Shown: positions 51,806 through 60,410, numbered from the stretch's first letter. The stretch: DNA of 64,000 bases from DASRBN01 sp035294305 (GCA_035294305.1 DATGLD010000012.1:1-64000), one strand, 5' to 3'. Notes: generated by a model from the letters alone, not told the origin. Program-made: numbers and translations.

Positions 51806-54127
51806 GTGCGTTTTAGCCTGCAAGATGTGAAGAAGCAGGTACAACGGCGGGGCAGTGATTTGTATGTCGCGCTTCACTTTTTGCGACCCGGCGAGTTGTA
51901 TGCTGAGATAGCGAGCCTCGTTGCTTTTCATGAGCAGCATATCGGCCTGAGACAGCGGCAATTTTCGGTTGATGAAGCCCGCGCGTTGATTGCCGATTAC
52001 CGGCTGGCGAACTGCTTGCTGGCAACGCTCAGCGCCTGGTATACGTGGCAGCAGCCTGACTGGAAAGAAACGCTCCTGCGCCTGGGAAATGACGCCCTGA
52101 CCCGCCTCGAGGAAGCCGGTATCACCTCTCCTATCTACCTGCGGCTCGCGCTTTACAACTATATTAATGCGGGCTATAGCGGCTTTCTGGATGGGCAGCA
52201 ACGAGACGAGATTCTGCAAACCTTCGCAGCATCCCAGGGTTTGAGCCTTGCCGGTCTCGAATACTTGCTGGCCCTCGACAGCGACTCCGAAGCAGTGCTC
52301 CTGCGAGAAACAGCCCGGCCACCATCTGTCCAGGAGGTCGCCAGCCTGTATAACCGGTGGACATTCGAAGCCGCGCTGTTCAATGCCTCTGACGTACATT
52401 TCGCCATCGATTGCCAGGCTTTCATAGAGGCGCAAAACATCGAAAGTTCCTCTCGTGTGCCTCCCACCGGCATCGGCTCAGTCATTAAACGCCTGTGCTA
52501 CCTGGCGCGTAAACTCGGCGTCTATTACGACCTGACCTATGAGAATGACTGGCCATCTGCTATCCTGCACCTCACGCTCTATGGGCCGCAGGAAATGACC
52601 GGCGCTCCGCAGCAGTATGGCTTGCGTCTTGCCAGGCTCTGCCGCATGCTCCTCAACTACGGTTCATGGCGTCCCTCATCCATTATCACTCCTGCCTCGT
52701 CCTTTCCTCGCAGGGGCCGATTGATCGCACCCGGCGCCGATTTAACGGCCTCACAGGACACTGTGAACAAAGCGCAGAGCAGCGAAGCCCGTATCAATCC
52801 TTCGACCCCTCGTAGCCGTCCGAAATTGATCGGCGCTATTCGCGAGGCCGAAGCAACCGTGCATTTCTTGCAACGCTCCTACCGCTTCGTTATGAGCGCC
52901 GACCTGCTCAAACTCCTGCCCTCAGATGCCATATCCTCCGAAGTCCTATCTCATCACAGCAATGGAGGAAACAATTCTTCCATTGAGGAGGGCTACAGCG
53001 ACCGTAAGGGCCAGATTGATCGTGCCCCCAGTAGCGTTTCCCCCGCAGCATCTCAAAAGGTGGAGAATCCTTCATCTATCTTCGATAGCAGTATCGAGCA
53101 ATCGTTCGCGGAGGCGTTCGGAGCGCTGGCAAATAGCCATGCCACCGATGGCTGGCAATTGGAACGCGAGCCAGAACCGTTATTGCTGCCCTCACCATCC
53201 GGTGAAATGGTCTCGCAAAGCATCTTCATCCCCGATTTTGCGCTCACTCGTGGCTCGCGCCGCATCTATGTGGAAATTCTCGGTTTCTGGACACCCTCCT
53301 ACCGCGAACGTAAAATTGCCAGGCTGCAACAACTCAAAACGCGCGACGATCTCGTTCTGGCTATTCCTGTCGAGGCCCGCGCCGCCTTCGCTGCCATCGC
53401 CTCTGATTTTCCTATAGTCGTGTACGATGGGCAGCTTTCGGCGACAGAACTCTTGCAGGTGCTGCGCAGCCGTTACGATGATGTGGAAGAGCGGCTGGCT
53501 TGTATCGACCTGGGGATGATACGTGAGCGCGTAATGAAAGAGGGTCTGCTGCCCGAACGGCCCTGCTACGAACTCTTGCACTGTTACCGGCGTTCGGAAT
53601 TGCAGCGGGCGGCCGAGCTCGTTGTCACCGGAACGGTTGCCTTTACCATGGGAGTAGGATTATACGCGGCTGGCTGGTTAGAACATCTACAAACTTCATT
53701 CGTACATTGGATAGAGACTGTGCTGCGGGAGCGGTCTAGCGCTGAAATATCCTTGCAGGAGGCCATGCAGTATTGCCGCTCATTGTCGCCCGTCCTGGAG
53801 CGGTGTGAGGATGTCGTTATTGAAGCGCTTATCGGTCTCTGGCCGCAGGTGCATGTGAGTCGTAGTTCGATATTCGATGCGGCCATAAGCCTGGCGAACA
53901 ATTCAGGAAGCGGTGTACTGGCTGACCAGTCACATGAGAACGAAAGCGTAGGGATGGTTGCCTATACACCTGCTGGTGCATTGCCCGGGAAACAGGTACG
54001 AGAACAGCGGGCGACATACCGTAAGGGTGATCCTGGTGGTCGTCCGCTCCCAAATAAGGGACGCTCACCCGCGAACAAAAACCGCTCGTCCTCCAATGAA
54101 ACTGTGCAGGGAGATTTATGGGGTTAA
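51806..54127 (+). CDS. Bax1/DUF790-family nuclease, XPB partner
   Basis: The 773-residue protein has a DUF790 pattern: an N-terminal FVRFSLQDVKKQV-like start, then VASLYNRWTFEAALFNASDVHF, IGSVIKRLCYLARKLGVYYDLTYE and LTLYGPQEMTGAPQQYGLRLARLCRMLLNYG. A C-terminal nuclease-like region has ESQSIFIPDFALTRGSRRIYVEILGFWTP-type PD-(D/E)xK strands (PDFAL...YVEI). In archaea Bax1 binds XPB and cuts near repair bubbles. GTG 51806 is chosen: AAGGAG lies six bases upstream, while GTG 51791 would overlap it. An in-frame repeat encodes RGRLIAPGADLTAS at about 302-316, and a low-complexity stretch follows at about 380-420. Confidence 0.85.
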   Translation: MRFSLQDVKKQVQRRGSDLYVALHFLRPGELYAEIASLVAFHEQHIGLRQRQFSVDEARALIADYRLANCLLATLSAWYTWQQPDWKETLLRLGNDALTRLEEAGITSPIYLRLALYNYINAGYSGFLDGQQRDEILQTFAASQGLSLAGLEYLLALDSDSEAVLLRETARPPSVQEVASLYNRWTFEAALFNASDVHFAIDCQAFIEAQNIESSSRVPPTGIGSVIKRLCYLARKLGVYYDLTYENDWPSAILHLTLYGPQEMTGAPQQYGLRLARLCRMLLNYGSWRPSSIITPASSFPRRGRLIAPGADLTASQDTVNKAQSSEARINPSTPRSRPKLIGAIREAEATVHFLQRSYRFVMSADLLKLLPSDAISSEVLSHHSNGGNNSSIEEGYSDRKGQIDRAPSSVSPAASQKVENPSSIFDSSIEQSFAEAFGALANSHATDGWQLEREPEPLLLPSPSGEMVSQSIFIPDFALTRGSRRIYVEILGFWTPSYRERKIARLQQLKTRDDLVLAIPVEARAAFAAIASDFPIVVYDGQLSATELLQVLRSRYDDVEERLACIDLGMIRERVMKEGLLPERPCYELLHCYRRSELQRAAELVVTGTVAFTMGVGLYAAGWLEHLQTSFVHWIETVLRERSSAEISLQEAMQYCRSLSPVLERCEDVVIEALIGLWPQVHVSRSSIFDAAISLANNSGSGVLADQSHENESVGMVAYTPAGALPGKQVREQRATYRKGDPGGRPLPNKGRSPANKNRSSSNETVQGDLWG
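52711..52752 (+). repeat. In-frame palindromic repeat copy inside the Bax1-like gene
   Basis: From CAGGGGCCGATTGATCG to GGCGCCGATTTAACGGCCTC, this block matches the helicase copy at 17664-17704. It is read in the same frame and gives the same peptide except for three conservative changes. It lies in the linker between two DUF790 blocks. Confidence 0.75.
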
Positions 54128-54166
54128 AGTATCCGTTCTGGTCGAAATAGGATGATAAGAAATAAG

Positions 54167-56248
54167 ATGGATGTAAAAGAACTTGTAGGCGTAAGTCTTG
54201 GCACCTGTACTATCGAACGTATCATCGGTCAAGGTGGCATGGGAGCCGTCTTCCTGGCTCAGCAATCACGACCGGCACGAACTGTAGCGGTAAAAGTGTT
54301 GCTTCCAGCTTCCGCTTATGATACCGGTGAGTTGCGTATCGTGTTCGAGCGCTTTCGCCGCGAAGCCAATACGATTGCCAAACTGGAGCATAAAAATATT
54401 TTACCGGTCTATGAGTATGAGGAGGCGGAGGTGAATGGGCAGCGCCTGGCCTACCTGGTAATGCCCTATATCCGCGGCGGGACGCTGCGCGAACGCATTG
54501 ACGAGATGAGGCGCGAGGGACGGCAGTTCGATCTGGATACAGTTGGCAACTATATCAACCAGGTTGCGGGTGCGCTGAGCTACGCGCATGGTCTGGGGAT
54601 AGTGCATCGCGATATCAAGCCCGGCAATCTGCTCTTTCACACTGATGGCCGCCTGCTGCTGAGTGATTTTGGCATTGTACACTTGCGTGCCATGCCGTCA
54701 CTGACGATGGCAGGGAGTTTTCTCGGTACGGCGGAATACGCTTCGCCGGAGCAGATCAGTGGGGGTGCGGTGGATGCGCGCTCGGATATTTATTCGCTGG
54801 GCATTGTGCTTTTTGAACTTTTGACGGGCAAGGTACCCTTTAGCGGTCCGACACCTTTTGTGGTGATGCCGAAGCACATACACGAACCGGTTCCTTCGGT
54901 GAGAGCCATGCGTCCTGACCTCTCGCCCGCCGTTGAATTTGTAGTCAAAAAGGCTCTGGCTAAGCAGCCGAAAGATCGCTATGCGAGCGCGAGCGAGATG
55001 GCAGCCGATTTCCAGGCCGCCATCTCTTCTGCCCTTTCCGCCGCCGCCGGTCTATGGCTTCCAGGCGATGCCAATCCCGGCGATCTCACCGTCGCCGGTA
55101 CTGCCTGGCAGTCGTCACTATCAGCGGCAGGCACAATACCACCCGCCCAGTCGCCGGGAGCATACTCCGCGGGGCAAACGCCATTAGCGGCAGGGCAACC
55201 ACAAGGGATCAACGGGCGACCACAAGAGATCGCCCCTACAGTGGCTGCGCCTGCTCTCGTAGGGATCGGTCAATCGGCGGGCGCGATGAATCGGCCCCCA
55301 CGTAGTGATGAACAGTATGCGCCGGGGTTGCAGCAGCCGCTTCAATTGCCGCCCTTGCCAGGGACGAATGGAGCAAATGCGCCCGCTGCCTCGATACCGG
55401 CATATCGTCAAGGGCGAAGGCTGTACTATTACGGCGTCATTGTGGCCGGCATTTTGCTGCAATTGATCGTCCTTGCCCTCTTCTTCACACCTCTCAAGGC
55501 CGGCAACATGTCTCCTGCTCTTCTGGGTCTGCTGCTGGGCTTTGGTATCAATCTGCTTGCTCTGACTGCTATGCTCTTTACCGGCGTGACGCGCAGCCGG
55601 CCCATTCGCAAGCACTTCTATCGCAGCTTGATTGCCACGCTGCTGGCTCCTATCGTCAGCGGGTTTTTCATCAGTTACGGTATGCCGGTGAGCGGCAAAA
55701 GCATTGATGTGCCCCTCATAGCCTACCTTGTACTCTTGCTGAGCAACATCTATACCGTTCGCCAGCTCGGCGCCATCGACGCTGCCAGAGAACAGATTGA
55801 GGTTGCGCCCGTGCTATGGCGTCCCGCGATGATAGGCGCGTTAACCGGCCTGCTCCCTTTGACGATGATCCTGATCTTCACGCTGATAGCTCCAATGGAA
55901 CTTCCGGGAAATGGCTCATTTTTCGCGCGTATCTCCGGCGTACTCTTTCTGGCGCTGATCGGCGCGCCCACACCGGGTGCGATGATGGCGATATGGCTCT
56001 CACGGAACATGACCTTCCCTACCCTGCTGCGCAGCAGTGCTATCGCCGGGTGTTTGATGTTTGTAGGAGCGTTCCTGTTGGTGGCGCTATGGGGTTCGGC
56101 GCCCGGGAATCATACACTGTTGTATTATCACTTCAGCCAGCCTGGGCTGGCGGCTATCGTTATCGCCGTGGCGCTGGCATTGATCGGTATGCTGCGCGGT
56201 ATGCTGGATGCGAAGGTGTACTTCTGGCTGAAAGCGAAAAGGAACTAG
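54167..56248 (+). CDS. Ser/Thr protein kinase with a polytopic membrane C-terminus
   Basis: The 693-residue protein has a kinase domain (about 12-285) with GQGGMGAVFLAQQ, VAVK, HRDIKPGNLLF near 146 and SDFG near 167, then a Pro/Gln/Ala-rich linker. About seven or eight transmembrane helices follow from residue 421 on (VIVAGILLQLIVLALFF, LLLGFGINLLALTAMLF, and others). A polytopic C-terminus is an unusual alternative to the single-pass ectodomain layout of the other three kinases here. Two repeat copies are in frame at about 344-380. The start at 54167 aligns with the paralogues; an ATG at 54152 exists. It follows Bax1 by 39 bp. Confidence 0.88.
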   Translation: MDVKELVGVSLGTCTIERIIGQGGMGAVFLAQQSRPARTVAVKVLLPASAYDTGELRIVFERFRREANTIAKLEHKNILPVYEYEEAEVNGQRLAYLVMPYIRGGTLRERIDEMRREGRQFDLDTVGNYINQVAGALSYAHGLGIVHRDIKPGNLLFHTDGRLLLSDFGIVHLRAMPSLTMAGSFLGTAEYASPEQISGGAVDARSDIYSLGIVLFELLTGKVPFSGPTPFVVMPKHIHEPVPSVRAMRPDLSPAVEFVVKKALAKQPKDRYASASEMAADFQAAISSALSAAAGLWLPGDANPGDLTVAGTAWQSSLSAAGTIPPAQSPGAYSAGQTPLAAGQPQGINGRPQEIAPTVAAPALVGIGQSAGAMNRPPRSDEQYAPGLQQPLQLPPLPGTNGANAPAASIPAYRQGRRLYYYGVIVAGILLQLIVLALFFTPLKAGNMSPALLGLLLGFGINLLALTAMLFTGVTRSRPIRKHFYRSLIATLLAPIVSGFFISYGMPVSGKSIDVPLIAYLVLLLSNIYTVRQLGAIDAAREQIEVAPVLWRPAMIGALTGLLPLTMILIFTLIAPMELPGNGSFFARISGVLFLALIGAPTPGAMMAIWLSRNMTFPTLLRSSAIAGCLMFVGAFLLVALWGSAPGNHTLLYYHFSQPGLAAIVIAVALALIGMLRGMLDAKVYFWLKAKRN
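55198..55305 (+). repeat. Two in-frame palindromic repeat copies inside a kinase gene
   Basis: Bases 55198-55246 (CCACAAGGGATC, then GGGCGACCACAAGAG, then ATCGCCCCTACA) resemble the GTAGGGGCG...GTCGCCC family. Bases 55258-55305 (GTAGGGATCGGTCAATCGG to GAATCGGCCCCCACG) resemble the GGGGCCGAT family. Together they encode QPQGINGRPQEIAPT and GQSAGAMNRPP-type linker sequence without breaking the frame. Confidence 0.65.
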
Positions 56249-56287
56249 GGGCAGCCTCTTTGAGCTAGAGGATTTGGCGCGTAAACC

Positions 56288-56344
56288 TTGACTTTCTTCT
56301 CTCTCTCCTTTATACTCAATTTATGAGTACTTACTTATTGAGTA
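56288..56344 (+). promoter_or_regulatory. Aldehyde dehydrogenase promoter with an overlapping inverted repeat
   Basis: TTGACT at 56288-56293 and TATACT at 56311-56316 have a 17-bp spacer. TACTCAAT at 56313-56320 is inverted as ATTGAGTA at 56337-56344, so one arm overlaps the -10 and the other covers the early transcript. This is a good place for a repressor. The leader to ATG 56425 is about 100 nt. Confidence 0.6.
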
Positions 56345-56424
56345 ATGTGCTTTAGCAGTTACCCTGTAGACGCTTCATCACCTGGTAGAGATGAAGGAAA
56401 GAATACTATCGAAAGGAAGGAAAG

Positions 56425-57915
56425 ATGGCTATTTCTGACTCAGCGATCCAGATCGTACCGGAAGTGCAACAGTTTATAGGTGAACCGCGTAAGATGTTGA
56501 TTGATGGTCAATGGGTGGATGCCGCTTCTGGCAAAACCTTCGAGGTCTACAACCCCGCCACAGGTGAGGTGATGGCGCACGTAGCCGAGGGAGATGCCGA
56601 AGATATCAATCGCGCCGTACGGGCGGCACGCAAAGCTTTCGACGACGGCTCCTGGCGCAAGATGAGTCCCTCGCAGCGCGGCCTCTGCATTTCCCGGCTA
56701 GCCGATCTCATTGAGCGGCACAGCGAGGAGTTCGCGCAGCTTGAATCGCTGGATAACGGCAAACCCCTGACTATCGCCCGTGTCGCCGATATTCCCCTTG
56801 CCATCGACCTGTTCCGGTACATGTCGGGCTGGGCAACCAAGATTGAGGGCAATACCATTCCCATCTCCGCGGGCAATTATTTCGCATATACCTTGCGCGA
56901 ACCAATTGGAGTAGTGGGCCAGATCATACCCTGGAACTTCCCGCTCTTGATGGCGGCCTGGAAGCTCGGACCTGCGCTGGCCGCGGGCTGCACCATCGTG
57001 CTCAAACCGGCGGAACAAACGCCTCTCTCCGCTTTGAAACTGGGGGAACTCATTCAGGAAGCCGGGATTCCCGGTGGAGTGGTCAACATTGTACCCGGCT
57101 TTGGCGAGACGGCGGGCGCTGCGCTTGCGGCCCATCCAGAGGTCGATAAAGTCGCCTTCACTGGCTCGACGGAAGTGGGCAAACTCATTGTGCAAGCAGC
57201 AGCGGGCAATCTCAAAAAGGTGTCGTTGGAACTGGGCGGCAAATCTCCCAACATTATTATGAAAGATGTTGATGTGCCAACTGCTGTTAAGGGCGCCTCT
57301 TTTGCCATCTTCTTCAATCATGGGCAGTGCTGTAGCGCCGGCTCTCGCCTCTACGTCGAGCGTGAGGTCTTTGACGAGGTAGTAGAAGGAGTTGCGGAGC
57401 AGGCGAAGAAAATCCGCCTGGGCCCTGGTTTCGATCCCAACACCGACATGGGGCCGCTGGTCTCCGATGAACAGTTGCGTCGCGTCACCGGCTATCTGGA
57501 GTCGGGCATATCCGGGGGCGCCAGGCCGCTCTCTGGCGGCGAACGCTATGGTGAGCAGGGTTACTTCGTCAAACCGACCGTGCTGGTGGATGTGCGGCAG
57601 GACATGAGTGTGGTGCAGGAAGAGATTTTTGGCCCTGTAGTAGTGGCGCAGCCGTTCAAAGAATTGGATGAACTCCTGCCCGTCGCCAACGATACCGTCT
57701 ATGGCCTGGCGGCAGGCATCTGGACACGCGATCTCAGTAAGGCGCATCGCCTGGCTGCCAGCCTGCGCGCTGGCACAGTCTGGGTCAACTGCTATAACGT
57801 CTTCGACGCAGCCCTGCCTTTCGGAGGCTACAAACAATCTGGCTGGGGGCGTGAGATGGGCCACGAGGTACTGGAGAATTATACTGAGGTCAAGTCCGTG
57901 TGTATCGGTCTCTAG
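56425..57915 (+). CDS. NAD(P)-dependent aldehyde dehydrogenase
   Basis: The 496-residue protein oxidises aldehydes to acids. It has GQIIPWNFPLLMAAWKLGPALAAG (about 168-191), catalytic Glu in LELGGKSP near 270, and catalytic Cys in FFNHGQCCSAGSRLYV near 304. EEIFGPVVVAQPF and PFGGYKQSGWGREMG follow. It belongs to the ALDH1/betaine-aldehyde-type group of the superfamily, so its substrate is open. A GAAAGGAAGG site precedes the ATG. The gene is monocistronic, with its own regulated promoter. Confidence 0.93.
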   Translation: MAISDSAIQIVPEVQQFIGEPRKMLIDGQWVDAASGKTFEVYNPATGEVMAHVAEGDAEDINRAVRAARKAFDDGSWRKMSPSQRGLCISRLADLIERHSEEFAQLESLDNGKPLTIARVADIPLAIDLFRYMSGWATKIEGNTIPISAGNYFAYTLREPIGVVGQIIPWNFPLLMAAWKLGPALAAGCTIVLKPAEQTPLSALKLGELIQEAGIPGGVVNIVPGFGETAGAALAAHPEVDKVAFTGSTEVGKLIVQAAAGNLKKVSLELGGKSPNIIMKDVDVPTAVKGASFAIFFNHGQCCSAGSRLYVEREVFDEVVEGVAEQAKKIRLGPGFDPNTDMGPLVSDEQLRRVTGYLESGISGGARPLSGGERYGEQGYFVKPTVLVDVRQDMSVVQEEIFGPVVVAQPFKELDELLPVANDTVYGLAAGIWTRDLSKAHRLAASLRAGTVWVNCYNVFDAALPFGGYKQSGWGREMGHEVLENYTEVKSVCIGL

Positions 57916-57924
57916 CAGGGCAGG

Positions 57925-58098
57925 TTAGACCTGGCGCAAGTAGATCAAGCGCAACTGCTCACAAAGTTTCTTCGTGGACTATGGGGCTTGATGTTCGGCA
58001 ATGGTGGTCAGGCAGGTCAGACCAATCAGCTCTTCTTTACCTCGGGCTTATACGATGAAGCCGATGGCCTCTTCGGCATGATTACGCAGATTGCTTAG
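57925..58098 (+). pseudogene. C-terminal fragment of a TIGR03118-type secreted protein
   Basis: A 57-residue open stretch without an own start ends at TAG 58096-58098. It encodes LWGLMFGNGGQAGQTNQLFF and TSGLYDEADGLFGMI, which match the C-terminus of the uncharacterised TIGR03118 family as I recall it. The rest of the gene is absent, since the aldehyde dehydrogenase stop lies only ten bases upstream. It is a deletion remnant. Confidence 0.6.
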
Positions 58099-58129
58099 AT
58101 TGGAATTTCAGCGGCGCGTGGTCTTGTAG

Positions 58130-58153
58130 AGGGCGACCACCAGGGTACGCCCT
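58130..58153. repeat. Dispersed 24-bp palindromic repeat between convergent genes
   Basis: It is the exact reverse complement of 4993-5016. The copy lies between the TIGR03118 remnant and the epimerase gene, again in a convergent spacer. Identity over 24 bases across 53 kb shows recent spread or strong conservation. Confidence 0.8.
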
Positions 58154-58207
58154 CGCGCCTTGCCAGTTCCTCACATGCGGGATGACTCATGTTCTACTGC
58201 AGCTCAT

Positions 58208-59281
58208 CTATCTTCGCTCTACCCCTAACCCACTTCTTACAACTGATACATCATATACGCCGCCTCGCTGCTCGTAGCCCCCTGTAAACGGGTCCTTGGC
58301 CAGCAGCATTGGTGTGTCCAGGTCGATGAAGCGGAAGCCGCCCAGGCCGGCGACGAAATGCGCGGCTGCGCTTGCAGCCAGTCTTGACTCCATCATGGCG
58401 CCAATCATCAACTGTGTGTGGGTAGCGCGGCAAACAGCGGCAATGTCCAGCGCTTCTACGATGCCGCATTTCATCAACTTGATGTTGATGACATTGGCGG
58501 CCCCCATGGCGATCAAATGGGCAACGTTGGCGGCGCTATAAGCGCTTTCATCGGCGGCGACAGGCACGGAGGTATGCTGCGTGACGTAGCGCAGCCCCTC
58601 GTAATCCTCCTTAGGAACCGGTTGTTCCAGCAGCAGAGGGCGGATATCGCGGTCGTCCAGCGCTTCCAGGCACAGCAAAGCCTCGTTCGCCGTATAGCCC
58701 TGATTCGCGTCGAGCGTCAGGCCCAGACCAGGAGCCGCCTCGCGAACGGCCTCCACCCGTTCGACATCCTCGCGTAGCTCGCTGCCAACTTTGATCTTAA
58801 TGCTGCTGATGCCGCGCGCGACAATATCCCCTGCCAGTTCGTAAGCATGTTCCGCGCTGACCAGCGGAATGCTCATATCGGTTTCGACTATCGTGCCTGC
58901 CCCGCCGAAGAAGACATAAAGCGGCATACCGTAAGAACGTGCCAGCGCGTCGAGCAGCGCCATCTCCATAGCGGCGCGAGCGGTAGCCTGGCTGAAATAG
59001 ACGCTGTGCATTAGCTTCGAAAGGATACGCCACCGGGCCGCGTCTTTGCCCTCGATCAGAGCAGCGCAGCCGCGCGCGGCAGCAAGCGCCGTTTCCTGGG
59101 ACTCACCCGTGCTGGGCGGAAAAGGCGCGCCCTCTCCGTATCCCATACTGCCGTCCTCCAGCTCGAGCGTGACCAGTATGTTGCGGGCCTCGGAAGTGCT
59201 CCCCGTAGCGATGGTAAAGGGCTCGCGCAGAGGAATATTGAGTGGCTCAACGGTGATGGAACGAATGGTTGTGCCTGACAT
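58208..59281 (-). CDS. Dipeptide epimerase (L-Ala-D/L-Glu epimerase-like, enolase superfamily)
   Basis: The protein has 357 residues. The enolase-superfamily barrel shows the KxK pair (IKIKVGS), LTLDANQGY and LLLEQPVPKEDYEGL, then VAADESA and a late INIKLMKCG with GAMMES. These are the metal ligands Asp, Glu, Asp and flanking lysine bases. Dipeptide epimerases recycle murein peptides. GAGGAAGAG precedes ATG 59281; the open frame extends to 59323. It is 7 bp downstream of ddl and shares the operon with murF, so a murein-peptide role is favoured. Confidence 0.88.
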   Translation of the reverse strand: MSGTTIRSITVEPLNIPLREPFTIATGSTSEARNILVTLELEDGSMGYGEGAPFPPSTGESQETALAAARGCAALIEGKDAARWRILSKLMHSVYFSQATARAAMEMALLDALARSYGMPLYVFFGGAGTIVETDMSIPLVSAEHAYELAGDIVARGISSIKIKVGSELREDVERVEAVREAAPGLGLTLDANQGYTANEALLCLEALDDRDIRPLLLEQPVPKEDYEGLRYVTQHTSVPVAADESAYSAANVAHLIAMGAANVINIKLMKCGIVEALDIAAVCRATHTQLMIGAMMESRLAASAAAHFVAGLGGFRFIDLDTPMLLAKDPFTGGYEQRGGVYDVSVVRSGLGVERR

Positions 59282-59288
59282 CTCTTCC

Positions 59289-60410
59289 TCACAAACTCGT
59301 GCGATTGCGCTGCCTGTCGGCATGGCGTTCTATGGCCAGTTCGATCAAGCGATCCAATAATTCGGCGTAAGGCATACCGCTGGCCTCCCATAGTTTAGGA
59401 TACATGCTGATTTCGGTGAAACCGGGCATCGTATTCACTTCGTTGATATAGACCTTATTCGTACCTTTCTCGATGAAGAAGTCGACACGCGCCAGGCCGC
59501 TGAGATCAAGCGCGAGAAAAGCCTTTAGAGCCTGGCGGCGCACCTCTTCCGCGATTTCTTGCGGCATATCGGCCGGGATCAGAATCTGGGATTTGCCGTC
59601 GATGTACTTGGCGCGGTAGTCGTAGAACTCGTTGCTGGAGATGACCTCGCCTACTACGGAAACGATTGGCTCGTCGTTGCCCAGTACAGCGCACTCGACC
59701 TCACGGCAGTCGATGCCGCGCTCGATAATGATCTTACGGTCATACTCGGCTGCGATATTAATAGCATGTTCCAATTCCTGCCGTCCATGGGCCTTGCTCA
59801 CCCCCACGCTGGACCCCAGGTTGACCGGTTTGACGAAACAGGGATAGCCAAGCGTTTCTCCCACTGTGTTCAAAATGACTTCGGGCGAGCGTTCCCACTC
59901 ATGGCGGCGGAATACGAGATAATCGGGGGTGGGCAGGCCAACAGAATGGAAGATCATCTTCATCTTCTCTTTATCCATGCCTAGCGAGGAACCTAGCACG
60001 CCGCAGCCGACATAGGGTACGTTTGCCATTTCGAGCAGGCCTTGCAACGCGCCATCCTCGCCATAGGTGCCGTGTAGCACCGGAAAAATCACATCCAGCG
60101 CCCCCTGGTTGCCGGGCATTTCGCCGCCCTTCAGAGGAATGAGGCGCCGCACGTGCGGATCGCCGGTAAGTGTGACCGCCGTCGTCTGCTCATCTCCGGT
60201 GTCCTCGCCAACGCTTTGTTCTGCTGCTATGAGCTGGCGTGGCTCGGTACCCAGCAACCACGAACCCTCCTTCGTAATGCCAATCGGTACAACTTCGTAT
60301 TTATCTTTATCCAGGTTAGCCATGACAGAATTGGCGGAGGCTAGCGAAACCTCGTGTTCGCCCGAACGCCCACCAAAGATCAGGCCAATCCGTATCTTCT
60401 TTCCCTCCAT
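59289..60410 (-). CDS. ddl: D-alanine--D-alanine ligase
   Basis: The 373-residue ATP-grasp enzyme joins two D-alanines for peptidoglycan. It has IGLIFGGRSGEHEVSLASA at the N-terminus, PVLHGTYGEDGALQGLLEMANVPYVGCGVLGSS near 110-142, FVKPVNLGSSVGVSKA and GLARVDFFIEK. The C-terminal NEVNTMPGFTEISMYPKLWEASGM is the Mg/ATP and substrate site. GAGGAGGATTATAT precedes the ATG. murF lies 51 bp upstream and the epimerase 7 bp downstream on the same strand. Confidence 0.95.
   Translation of the reverse strand: MEGKKIRIGLIFGGRSGEHEVSLASANSVMANLDKDKYEVVPIGITKEGSWLLGTEPRQLIAAEQSVGEDTGDEQTTAVTLTGDPHVRRLIPLKGGEMPGNQGALDVIFPVLHGTYGEDGALQGLLEMANVPYVGCGVLGSSLGMDKEKMKMIFHSVGLPTPDYLVFRRHEWERSPEVILNTVGETLGYPCFVKPVNLGSSVGVSKAHGRQELEHAINIAAEYDRKIIIERGIDCREVECAVLGNDEPIVSVVGEVISSNEFYDYRAKYIDGKSQILIPADMPQEIAEEVRRQALKAFLALDLSGLARVDFFIEKGTNKVYINEVNTMPGFTEISMYPKLWEASGMPYAELLDRLIELAIERHADRQRNRTSL

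Noticed and set aside
43320..54127. A classical restriction-modification, BREX or DISARM defence island built on the methyltransferase, helicase and nuclease
   Set aside because: The helicase and nuclease match the XPB-Bax1 repair pair, B12-mutase genes separate them from the methyltransferase, and no hallmark BREX or DISARM gene is present.
56698..57864. Minus-strand 388-residue frame opposite the aldehyde dehydrogenase
   Set aside because: The plus strand has complete catalytic motifs. The antisense frame has no domain signature and no ribosome site.
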